64,000 bases of DNA from Mycolicibacterium arabiense. Its GTDB lineage: Bacteria; Actinomycetota; Actinomycetes; Mycobacteriales; Mycobacteriaceae. The stretch lies in NCBI RefSeq assembly GCF_010731815.2, contig NZ_AP022593.1:4340001-4404000 (forward strand), written 5' to 3'. Below, one piece after another: positions 41,426-52,424 of the stretch. Every line of letters begins with the position of its first letter. Position 1 is the first letter of the stretch. The notes beneath the pieces are model-generated. The model worked only from the letters and a program-made list of their open reading frames with translations, did no database searches and was not told the origin of the DNA. Both the position numbers and the translations under genes were made by a program.

Positions 41426-42319
41426 TCACGTCGACGGGTACACCCCGTCGAGGAAGTCCGCGACGAGTGGCAGCACCTCGCCGAGATGGGTCTCCAACAG
41501 CCAGTGTCCGCCGCCGAGCAGGTGGATGGGCGCGTCGGGCAGGTCCCGGCGGTAGGCCATCGCGGACTGCTCGGGCATGTAGCCGTCGTGCGGCCCCCAG
41601 ACGATCAGCGTCTTCGGCTGGTGCTCCCGCAGGTACGCCTGTTCGTCGGGGAACCACGCGAGGGTGTTGGGCTGGTCCTCGAGCAGGCGGATGAGGTTGG
41701 CGATCCGCTGCGGGGTGTTCATCAGCGACCAGTGCAGTTGGGCGAGGTCGGGGCTGATGCGGGCCGCGACGTCGTCGGGCAGTTCGCCCTGGAACTCGCT
41801 GACGAAACCTTCGAGGGTGACGTGGTCGGCGATGCGTCGGCGTGCCTCGGGGCCGGGGTCGTTCCAGGACTTCTTGAGGAAGTCGTACTTGGGTCCGAAG
41901 GCGTCTTCGTAGATGTCGCCGTTCTGGATGATCAGCCCGGCCACCCGCTCGGGTGCGCTCAGGGCGAGCGGGAACCCGAACTGCGAGCCGTAGTCGTGCA
42001 GCCAGATGACGTAGCGGCTGAGGTTCAGTGTGTCGACGAACCGCCGGAGGAAGTGCGCGTACGCCGCGAAGGTGTAGTCGAAGTCGTCGGCCGAAGGCGT
42101 TGCGCTGTAGCCGAACCCGGGCAGGTCGGGTGCGATGAGCCGCCACCGGTCGCCGAGCCCCGCCATGAGATTGCGATAGACGAACGACGAGGCCGGATAG
42201 CCGTGGGGGAGCAGGACTACCGGTGCGTTGGGCGGCCCCGCCTCGCGGTAGAAGACGTCGACGCCGTCGACGATAATCCGGCGGTTGACGATGGGTGCGG
42301 ACGCGGACTCCACGCTCAT
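41426..42319 (-). CDS. Alpha/beta hydrolase, haloalkane dehalogenase/epoxide hydrolase-like
   Basis: Hydrolase of 297 residues. Oxyanion motif LLPHGYPASSFVYRN (near 38), nucleophile elbow IWLHDYGSQFGFP with Asp (near 104), the acid in LIVWGPHDGYM (near 237) and His in LLGGGHWLLETH (near 267) form an Asp-His-Asp/Glu triad of dehalogenase or epoxide-hydrolase type. The cap domain (about 130-200) is unusual enough that substrate cannot be guessed. ATG at 42319. It is followed upstream by a carboxymuconolactone decarboxylase-like gene on the same strand, 23 bases apart, possibly one operon for aromatic or xenobiotic breakdown. Confidence 0.82.
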   Translation of the reverse strand: MSVESASAPIVNRRIIVDGVDVFYREAGPPNAPVVLLPHGYPASSFVYRNLMAGLGDRWRLIAPDLPGFGYSATPSADDFDYTFAAYAHFLRRFVDTLNLSRYVIWLHDYGSQFGFPLALSAPERVAGLIIQNGDIYEDAFGPKYDFLKKSWNDPGPEARRRIADHVTLEGFVSEFQGELPDDVAARISPDLAQLHWSLMNTPQRIANLIRLLEDQPNTLAWFPDEQAYLREHQPKTLIVWGPHDGYMPEQSAMAYRRDLPDAPIHLLGGGHWLLETHLGEVLPLVADFLDGVYPST

Positions 42320-42342
42320 GTGTCTTTCCAACGCTCCAGCGC

Positions 42343-42720
42343 CTAAACGTCTTCCGCGAGTGCCTTCTCTGCGACGTTCTTGGCGGTGTTCGCGGCGGGG
42401 AAGCCGGCGTAGCCGCTGGCGTGGTAGACGACCTCGGCCAGCTCTTCGTCGGAAAGACCGTTGTTGCGGGCGATCTGGAAGTGCGCGTGCAGTTCGTCGG
42501 TGGCGCGCAGGGCGATGAGGATGCCGAGTGTGACGAGGCTGCGGTCGCGACGGCTGATGCCGTCGCGGGTCCAGAGCTTGCCGAAGATGCCCTCGACCCC
42601 GAGGTCCATCAACTCCGGTGCGAAGCCCTCGCGGAAGTCGACGTCGGCGTCGTCGTTGGGGATGACACCGGGCAGCAGCTCGCGGAAGACCCGAAGTCCT
42701 TCGGCGCGTGGGTTGGTCAT
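42343..42720 (-). CDS. Carboxymuconolactone decarboxylase family protein
   Basis: Protein of 125 residues of the CMD/AhpD-like superfamily. Signature elements are FGKLWTRDGISRRDRSLVTLGILIAL, in two stretches starting near residue 46, and the late HASGYAGFPAANTA (near residue 100). The cysteines of AhpD are absent, so it is not a peroxidase; 4-carboxymuconolactone decarboxylase proper or a related gamma-lactone enzyme is more likely. It is upstream of the hydrolase gene in the same direction. Confidence 0.85.
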   Translation of the reverse strand: MTNPRAEGLRVFRELLPGVIPNDDADVDFREGFAPELMDLGVEGIFGKLWTRDGISRRDRSLVTLGILIALRATDELHAHFQIARNNGLSDEELAEVVYHASGYAGFPAANTAKNVAEKALAEDV

Positions 42721-42750
42721 GGGTTGAGCTTGGCACAGGGCTATTGGGTG

Positions 42751-43599
42751 CTACGAGTCGATCTCTGCCGGCCAGCCGGGGCTCGCTGGTTGTGTGGGAA
42801 AGTCGGAGCGCGGATGGCGCCCGGTGATGAGGAACGTCCGGCGGGCTTCATCGTCGGGAGCCTTCTGTACGCATTCCGCCATGTCGGCGTCGTAGGTAGG
42901 CCACTCGTCGGCGAACCCCGGCAGGGCAACTGCGAACGAGTTCAAGAACCCGGTGATCTTCCATTCTCCGAAGACATTGGAGGCGGGCGCCGGCCTCGGA
43001 CCTTCCTGCGGAGTCGACGCGGCGGCACCCCGATCAGTCGGTGCCTTCATGTTGACCCGTATGACACCTATGCCGGGGAACGCCAAGCCGCGGTCGGCCG
43101 CGCTCTGAGACACGGAAATGGCATCGCCCTCAGGAGTGCGTTCGGCAACGGCGTAGTCGTAGCCACAGACGAGAGCGGTCGTATCCTCACCATTCTCCGC
43201 GACCCGCAGGATGTGTGACTTGTAGCTGCCGAGTAAGGGCGCTTGCTGGCGAGTGTTCAGGTTTGGCCATCGGTCCCATGCGCTTATCGATGGACTGCTC
43301 GGTTCATTCGGTAGAACGGCCCCTTGAAACCCGGCGTAAACGTCCTCGATTGAACCAGTGAATCCCGCTAGCAGCGTTGACTCGACGTAGGCGCGCAGGG
43401 GCACTGCCGGGCCTTCAACGAGATTCACGCCTGGCTCGCCGCCCCACGTGACCCGTAGCTCCGCCACTACGCCGTCCCACGCCGAATCGTCCACCGGGCC
43501 TTGTGTTGTTTTCGTCGAGGGCGAGCTTGGCGTGCAACCGGACAGGCTGAGCATCAGAGCCAGAACTACGCATACACGTCGACCGACAGAGTTCACCAT
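42751..43599 (-). CDS. Lipoprotein, partner of the EspA/E-like gene
   Basis: Lipoprotein of 282 residues. Signal peptide: VGRRVCVVLALMLSLSGC with a lipobox LSGC (Cys near 20). The mature part has no recognised domain; cysteines near residues 150 and 250 may pair. The ATG shares one base with the stop of the upstream EspA/E-like gene (TAATG), so the two are translated together. The gene is less GC-rich than its neighbours by eye, as is its partner, suggesting joint acquisition. A lipoprotein coupled to a large multi-domain ESX protein could act as a chaperone, anchor or immunity factor. Confidence 0.75.
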   Translation of the reverse strand: MVNSVGRRVCVVLALMLSLSGCTPSSPSTKTTQGPVDDSAWDGVVAELRVTWGGEPGVNLVEGPAVPLRAYVESTLLAGFTGSIEDVYAGFQGAVLPNEPSSPSISAWDRWPNLNTRQQAPLLGSYKSHILRVAENGEDTTALVCGYDYAVAERTPEGDAISVSQSAADRGLAFPGIGVIRVNMKAPTDRGAAASTPQEGPRPAPASNVFGEWKITGFLNSFAVALPGFADEWPTYDADMAECVQKAPDDEARRTFLITGRHPRSDFPTQPASPGWPAEIDS

Positions 43600-45857
43600 T
43601 ACGGGTTCGGATTCTTCACGAGATCCTCGTAGCCCTGCGCAATTTGGCCGACTGGATTGTTGTCCTTCCCGACGATGTTCCCCACCGTGTTGCTGAGAGT
43701 CGTCTCCCAAACATTCTCGGGCACCTTGACCCCATTGAACTCCCTGATCTCGGCGACGGTCCCGATCTTGTCACCTAGTTCTGGTCGGTTTGGGTCCACT
43801 GGTACGCGATATTCCGCGGGAATGTCAACGGGCACCCCCGCTGCAAGCAACGGGTTGAGCGTCATTTGAGCCGCTCCCGCATAACCCATGTTCGAAATGA
43901 TTGGCGCGTCGGGCGCCGAACCAGGGGCGGGCCCTAGCCAGGCTTCTTGCATCGCTGACCCGACATGGTCGATACCTGCGCTGACGAAATCTCCTGCTCC
44001 CGGAATGAAATCAGCAACGTTCCCCGCGGCTTTGACGCCAAATTCATAGGACGACTTCTGACGTTCGTACGCGCGAACCTCGGCGTCGTGCCCGTTTAGC
44101 CCCTCGGCGAAGGCGGCGTTCGATGTTCCCACTTCGACTAGCCCACGTAGGTTGGCGGCATCAAGAAGATGCTTGTTGTAATTCTCTATGTCCGGCACAC
44201 CATTCTTGACTGCTGCGGCGTACTCATTCTGGGCGGCGAGTCCCGCCGCATTTGCCTTCCCATTGAACCAATCCGAGGCTTCGGCGTCCGACGAGATGAC
44301 CGAGAAGATTCCCTTGGCGATCGGCATGTCTGCATTCCCACTGTCCGGGGCATCGAAGCGATCTGTCTGATCTGCCGTCGAAAGGTCGGCAATATCGGGG
44401 ATGTAGTTCCCGAGGCCGTGCGCGTATGCCTGAACTAGTTCAGGGTTGACCTGACCCAGAGTCTTGTCGCCAGGCAGATCGAGTAATTTCGCGTCGTTCT
44501 CACCTATGTAGGTTCCGTACTTTTCTGCGGTAGCCGCAGCGATGGTCTCTTCAGACGTTCCCTGAGCGTTCTCCGTCCAGCTGAACAACGATCCCGCCGC
44601 TGCGCCCTTGTCGTTCCACGCATGTTGATTCACGTCGTGGAGGAAGTCGTTGCCGTCGTCGCCATGTGTTCCAAGGAGGTGATCGTGGACAATCTGATGA
44701 TCGCGCCCAGCCGATTCGAAGACGTCCTGTAGGACGACGTCATATTGAGGTCGGCCAGGCCCTTCCTGACCGTTGCTCTTCTCCCACAACGGCGCATCCA
44801 TCATGCGGTCCGCCTTGCGCATCATTTCACGGTCGAGTTCGGTGCCGGTCTGATAGGTGGGACTGCCGTCTTTGATAATCGCTGCGATGTCTTGCACCTG
44901 CTGGTCGCCAAGAAGCCCAGGCGACTTGATGGCGTCTTGCACACTCTGCGGGAGGTTCCCAAACTTCTGGTCGTCCGGCGCTACCTGTCCCGTTTCGGCG
45001 TCAGAAAAGTCGATGTCGTCGTTGGTCATGAGTTGCCAAGAGTCACCGACGATCTTGCCGTGATCGCCCAGCCGTTCTTCGGCCGACTTCAAGTCGGCGA
45101 CGCTCATACCCTTCATTTGCGTTTGCATCTGGCTCAAGTAGGCGTTTTGCTCAGGTGAGAGTGGTTTGGCGCCCGAGTTCTGCTCGGCTGTCATCGACTC
45201 GAACACTCCGTCGATCCGGGCGGCAGCTTCGTCGTCGCCGTCCTCGAGCGCTTTACGGACATCCTCTTCGGCGCGTTTCCCGAGTTCCTCTTCCTTCTTC
45301 TCTTCTTCGCTCTTCTCCTCGTCCTTTGGTTCGCCCTCTCCCTGCCCCTCCTTCGCGAACTTCTGACCCGTCCCAAGCGCCTCGTACTCGCCCTTGATCT
45401 TGTCGATCTCGCCCTTGACCTTCTGCATCTGGCCGTCGGTGTTGTTGATGACCTCGGTGAGCTGGCCCAGGCCCTTGCTGACGATGGTCATCTTCATGCG
45501 CTCGCCGGCCTGATTGTTCTGGGTGGTGGCCGCGGCGTCGTGCACCCACTTCTTCACCGAGTCGAGGTCGTTGCGGCCCGAGTTCACCAGGTTGGCGGCG
45601 TTGGTCACCTGGGTGCCCAGCTGCTTGTCGAGGTCGCCGATCGCGCCGATCACCCGCTGATGCTCGGTATTGGCTGCGCCGTAGGCCTCCGACGCGCCGC
45701 CCGACCAGCGCGAGCCGGGCGCGGCACCGTCCATGGTCGACTTCAGGTTGTGCAGCGTGCTGCTCTGGTCGAACTTCTCGCCGGTGGTCGGGGTGCCCTC
45801 GCCGTAGGTCTGGCGCGCCTGCGACCACGTCGCATCGAACCCGTCGATCACGCCCAC
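43599..45857 (-). CDS. EspA/EspE-domain large ESX-associated protein, mosaic composition
   Basis: Product of about 752 residues. The N-terminus (GVIDGFDATWSQARQTYGEG, then PTTGEKF, RWSGGASEAYGAAN near residues 30-65) fits the EspA/EspE pattern of ESX-1-associated proteins. An acidic, low-complexity hinge (EEKSEEEKKEEELGKRAEED and neighbours, about 178-215) separates it from a long C-terminal region with no recognised catalytic motif but Asp/Asn-rich loops and a hydrophobic GYAGAAQMTLNPLLAAGV near residue 670. GC content falls clearly after the hinge, so the protein looks chimeric. The start is one of three in-frame GTG codons (45866, 45857, 45851). Polymorphic-toxin-like architecture is possible. 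Confidence 0.72.
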   Translation of the reverse strand: MGVIDGFDATWSQARQTYGEGTPTTGEKFDQSSTLHNLKSTMDGAAPGSRWSGGASEAYGAANTEHQRVIGAIGDLDKQLGTQVTNAANLVNSGRNDLDSVKKWVHDAAATTQNNQAGERMKMTIVSKGLGQLTEVINNTDGQMQKVKGEIDKIKGEYEALGTGQKFAKEGQGEGEPKDEEKSEEEKKEEELGKRAEEDVRKALEDGDDEAAARIDGVFESMTAEQNSGAKPLSPEQNAYLSQMQTQMKGMSVADLKSAEERLGDHGKIVGDSWQLMTNDDIDFSDAETGQVAPDDQKFGNLPQSVQDAIKSPGLLGDQQVQDIAAIIKDGSPTYQTGTELDREMMRKADRMMDAPLWEKSNGQEGPGRPQYDVVLQDVFESAGRDHQIVHDHLLGTHGDDGNDFLHDVNQHAWNDKGAAAGSLFSWTENAQGTSEETIAAATAEKYGTYIGENDAKLLDLPGDKTLGQVNPELVQAYAHGLGNYIPDIADLSTADQTDRFDAPDSGNADMPIAKGIFSVISSDAEASDWFNGKANAAGLAAQNEYAAAVKNGVPDIENYNKHLLDAANLRGLVEVGTSNAAFAEGLNGHDAEVRAYERQKSSYEFGVKAAGNVADFIPGAGDFVSAGIDHVGSAMQEAWLGPAPGSAPDAPIISNMGYAGAAQMTLNPLLAAGVPVDIPAEYRVPVDPNRPELGDKIGTVAEIREFNGVKVPENVWETTLSNTVGNIVGKDNNPVGQIAQGYEDLVKNPNP

Positions 45858-46010
45858 TCGAAGCACCCCCCGACCGTCCCTACACCCGAACTTCGATTAT
45901 CGCCGACGGCCGGGCAGGGCAAGAGCACTTGTTGTCGTTCCGGCGGCGTCATCGATTGTTGACGGGCCCGGGAGGACGACGCCAACCGGGCGCCGCCGGC
46001 CCGGAAACCG

Positions 46011-49122
<3,112 letters not shown>

Positions 49123-49126
<4 letters not shown>

Positions 49127-49836
49127 CGGCGCATCCTCCTGCGCATCAGCCCGTCGAAGACGATGTTGACGCCGTTGACCAACGGCTGGCCCTTCGACAT
49201 CGAGTAGTCGGTGTAGATGATCTCGACGGGTTCTTCTGCCACCCGCCAACCGTTCTCGACGATGAGCGAGATGAACTCGCTGGCATGGCTCATGCCGTTC
49301 ATGGTCAGGTTCAACCCGTCGGCCACCGTCCTGCCGAACACCCGCAACCCGTTGTGCGCGTCGGTCAGGCCGAGCTTGCGGCTGGCCGGGCTGAGCTTGG
49401 CGATCAGCGGGAACAGGACCCGCCGCAGCGGCGGCATCCTGGTCGGCACCTGCCCGCCGAACCGCGTTCCGACGACGACGTCCAGGTCGTCGACCGACAG
49501 CCGGTCGATCATCCGAATCACGTCCTTGACCCGGTGCTGGCCGTCGGCGTCGAACGTCGCGAACACCGCCGCACCCGGCCGGCTGCGCGCGTACTCGACG
49601 CCGGTCTGAATCGCCGCGCCCTGACCGAGGTTCACCGGATGACGCACCACGTGCGCGCCCGCCCGCAGCGCCCGCTCACCGGTGTCGTCGGGGCTGCCGT
49701 CGTCGACGCAGACCACGTTGGGGAAGACCGCGCGCACGTCGGAGACGACGTCGGCGATGACGCTCGCCTCGTTGAAGGCTGGGATGACGATCCACACGTC
49801 GTGGTACGCACTGTCCGGAGTGTCGATGCGGAACAA
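49123..49836 (-). CDS. ppgS: Polyprenyl-phosphate GalNAc synthase PpgS
   Basis: GT2 glycosyltransferase of 237 residues, Rv3631 type, making decaprenyl-phosphate-N-acetylgalactosamine for galactosamine decoration of arabinogalactan. Motifs: VIPAFNEASVIADVV, CVDDGSPDD (donor-binding DDGS), LGQGAAIQTGVEYA and FATFDADGQH (DxD-type DAD metal site). It has no membrane span of its own, so recruitment to the membrane by the DUF2304 partner is plausible. ATG start ten bases after the flippase-like gene and coupled to the DUF2304 gene. Confidence 0.88.
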
Positions 49837-49845
49837 GCTACACGC

Positions 49846-51105
49846 TCAAGCTGCCGAAACCCTGCGTAGCGCGACCAGGTGCACGACGATTCCCACGACC
49901 GGCCCGCACATCAGCGCGACCACCGTCCGAGTCTCCAGATCCAGGGGCAACAGCAGCAGCAGCGTCGACGCGAGCGTGGCTCCCACCCAGCCGACGGCAT
50001 ACGCCCGGTGCAGTGCCGCCGCGACCGCGGCGGCGCCGGTGAGCGTCAGCAGCGCGATGGCGATCGCGGCCGCGGTGAACCACGCGAGCAGCCCGCCGGC
50101 CGCCTGGTACTGCGAGCCGAACGCCGTCTGCAGCAGCCAGGGTCCGGCCAGACCCGCGACCAGGACCGCCAGGGCGCCGAGCCCGCAGACCACCAGCGCG
50201 GGCACGAGCAGCGCTCGCAGGCGGGACTCCCGCTGATCGACGAAGTGGGCGATCAGGTTGCCCTGCATCGCCGTCAGCGGTACCAGCAGCGGAGCCCGGG
50301 TGAGCGTGACCGCGAGGATCACCACCCCGCCTGCCGCGCCGAGATCCGACGAGGTTGCCCTCAGCAGCACCGGAAACCCCATCACGAGGATCGCGCTGGC
50401 GCCCGCCGCGGCGATCGAGTGCGTGGCGCCACGCAGGAACGTCCAGACCGTCCCGGGGGTGAGGATCCGTGCCGCGGCGCGCGCCGCAGGGGAGGCAAGC
50501 AGCAGGAGCAGCCACGCCATCGACCCGGCGACCGTGGCCCACAGGTAGCCGACCAGCTGCCATCCGATCAAAAACGTCGCGATCGCCACGGCCACCCGCC
50601 CGATGGCGTCGCCCACGATGAGCGTCCCGTACTGACTCCACCGGTTCACCCCGGCCAGCACGCCGAGCAGCGTCGCGTGCACGCAGAACCCGGCGATGCC
50701 GATCGCCAGCAGCGCCACGCTCAGCCATCGGGCCTCGACGAACACGTGGCTCGACCACACCGGCGCGGTGATCCCCACTGCCGCTGCCGAACCCAGTCCC
50801 ACCAACAGCGCGACCCGCATCGGGTGAATTCGTGGTCCCGTCAGTGCCTCGGGATCGACGCCGGCTTGCAGCGTCTCGCGCACCTCGCGGGTCGACTCCT
50901 GCAGCAGACCGTTGGCCGCGCCTGCCAGGAGCCCGAAGGCACCCCAGAACACCGCGAACACCGAGAACCCCGCGGGCTCCAGATCGCGGGCGGCCAGGTA
51001 GAGCACAACGTACCCGCACAGCGCGCTGACGGCGGTCGCGATGCCGACGCGGACGACACTGCCCCGGGTAACCGGCCCCAGTGCGGCCGCCGCGCCGTCG
51101 CTCAC
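49846..51105 (-). CDS. Flippase-like polysaccharide-biosynthesis membrane protein (Rv3630 type)
   Basis: Polytopic protein of 419 residues, about 12-14 helices, resembling MOP-superfamily Wzx/MATE-type exporters. Helix examples are VGIATAVSALCGYVVLYLAA at the N-terminus and VALLVGLGSAAAVGITAPV. The conserved TLTRAPLLVPLTAMQGNLIAHFV matches the MOP core, where exporters line the translocation path. It probably flips a lipid-linked sugar or polymer. GTG start with a GTGA overlap to the upstream M1 peptidase, then nine bases to ppgS. It shares the operon with the NRPS-like gene, so the cargo could be either product. Confidence 0.8.
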   Translation of the reverse strand: MSDGAAAALGPVTRGSVVRVGIATAVSALCGYVVLYLAARDLEPAGFSVFAVFWGAFGLLAGAANGLLQESTREVRETLQAGVDPEALTGPRIHPMRVALLVGLGSAAAVGITAPVWSSHVFVEARWLSVALLAIGIAGFCVHATLLGVLAGVNRWSQYGTLIVGDAIGRVAVAIATFLIGWQLVGYLWATVAGSMAWLLLLLASPAARAAARILTPGTVWTFLRGATHSIAAAGASAILVMGFPVLLRATSSDLGAAGGVVILAVTLTRAPLLVPLTAMQGNLIAHFVDQRESRLRALLVPALVVCGLGALAVLVAGLAGPWLLQTAFGSQYQAAGGLLAWFTAAAIAIALLTLTGAAAVAAALHRAYAVGWVGATLASTLLLLLPLDLETRTVVALMCGPVVGIVVHLVALRRVSAA

Positions 51106-52424
51106 AGATCCGGCAGGGCGGTGGAGTACAGCCAGGCCTGCCACAGTGGTCGCAGCGGCTTCTCGGAGTACTTGGCCGCCAGACCCGTGAAGTCGTCGGT
51201 GACCGCCGTCGCGTGCCGATGCCGGGTCGTCCAGTCCCGCAACAGGTCGAAGAACGCGTCGTCGCCGATCGCGCGCCGCAACACGTGCAGGGTGATCGCA
51301 CCGCGCTTGTACACCCGGTCGTCGAACATGTCGCGCGGCCCCGGGTCGGCCAGGAGCAGGTCCTCCCGCGACGACGCCAGGCGCTGGTAGTAGTGCTTGG
51401 CCCACTCGTCGGCGCTGCGCCCGCCGGACTCCTCGGACCACAGCCACTCCGCGTAGCAGGCGAAGCCCTCGTGCAGCCAGATGTCACGCCACCGGCGCGC
51501 GGTCACCGAGTTGCCGAACCACTGGTGAGCGAGTTCGTGGGCGATCAGGCGCTCCGACTTCCCGTGCCGATCACAGTGATTGGCGCCGAAGATCGAGATG
51601 CCCTGCGCCTCGAGCGGGATCTCCAGGTCGTCGTCGGTGACCACGACGGTGTAGCCGGTCGCCAGCGGATAGGGGCCGAACAGCTTGACGAACAACTTCA
51701 TCATCTGCGGCTGATGAGCGAAGGCGTGCTCGAAGTCGTGCCGAAGCCGGTGCGGCACGGCGGCTTTCATCGGAACCGGACTCTTCGTCATCCGGTGCTC
51801 GTCGTACATCCCGATTTGGAGGGTGATCAGGTAGGTCGACGTGGGCTCGGCCTGCTCGTAGGTCCACGTCGTCATCGCCGCGCGCGTGCGCTTCGACGTG
51901 AGTTCGCCGTTGGCCACCGCGCGGTAGGGGTTGTCGGTGCTGATGGCGATGCGGTAGCTGGCCTTGGCGCTCGGGTGGTCGTCGCACGGGAACCACGATG
52001 CGGCGCCGTTGGGTTGGCCCGCGACGAGCGCGCCGTTGGTCAGCTCCTCGAAGCCGACCTCACCCCACATCGAGCGGATGGGACGCGGATTGCCGGCGTA
52101 GCGCACCTCGATCGACAGCGCCGCGCCTGCGGGCAGGGCCGACCCCAGCGTGACGTGCAGCTTGTCGTGCGACGTGCGGAACGACTCGGGGCGACGGCCG
52201 TTGACGGTCACCTTCGAGACCGACAGCGCGTGCGAGAGGTCCAGCGTGAACGTCTGCAGTGACGCCAGGGTGGTCGCCGTGATGGTCACCGCACCCGAGA
52301 GCCGGTTGGCGTTGACCTTGTAGGCGAGGTCGAGGTCGTACCGCGACACCCGGTAGCCGAAGTTGCCGTTGCCGGGCAAATAGGGATCGATGACCGGCGC
52401 GTGCCTTCGCGGGTGCTTCTTCAC
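51102..52424 (-). CDS. M1-family zinc metallopeptidase
   Basis: Single-module M1 aminopeptidase of 440 residues, about half the length of PepN. The zinc site is LIAHELAHQWFGNSVTARRW followed by DIWLHEGFACYAEW (HExxH-x18-E, near residues 294-317). The exopeptidase GAMEN motif is replaced by PLEAQGISIF, which occurs in this short group. No signal peptide, so it is presumably cytoplasmic. It sits between the NRPS-like and flippase-like genes, with GTGA overlaps on both sides, implying a role in trimming or editing the peptide product. Target unproven. Confidence 0.87.
   Translation of the reverse strand: MKKHPRRHAPVIDPYLPGNGNFGYRVSRYDLDLAYKVNANRLSGAVTITATTLASLQTFTLDLSHALSVSKVTVNGRRPESFRTSHDKLHVTLGSALPAGAALSIEVRYAGNPRPIRSMWGEVGFEELTNGALVAGQPNGAASWFPCDDHPSAKASYRIAISTDNPYRAVANGELTSKRTRAAMTTWTYEQAEPTSTYLITLQIGMYDEHRMTKSPVPMKAAVPHRLRHDFEHAFAHQPQMMKLFVKLFGPYPLATGYTVVVTDDDLEIPLEAQGISIFGANHCDRHGKSERLIAHELAHQWFGNSVTARRWRDIWLHEGFACYAEWLWSEESGGRSADEWAKHYYQRLASSREDLLLADPGPRDMFDDRVYKRGAITLHVLRRAIGDDAFFDLLRDWTTRHRHATAVTDDFTGLAAKYSEKPLRPLWQAWLYSTALPDL

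Noticed and set aside
41335..42720. Integration site (att duplication) at the 3' end of tRNA-Thr
   Set aside because: Accessory genes follow the tRNA, but I could not find a second copy of the tRNA 3' end or an integrase, so an island boundary is not supported.
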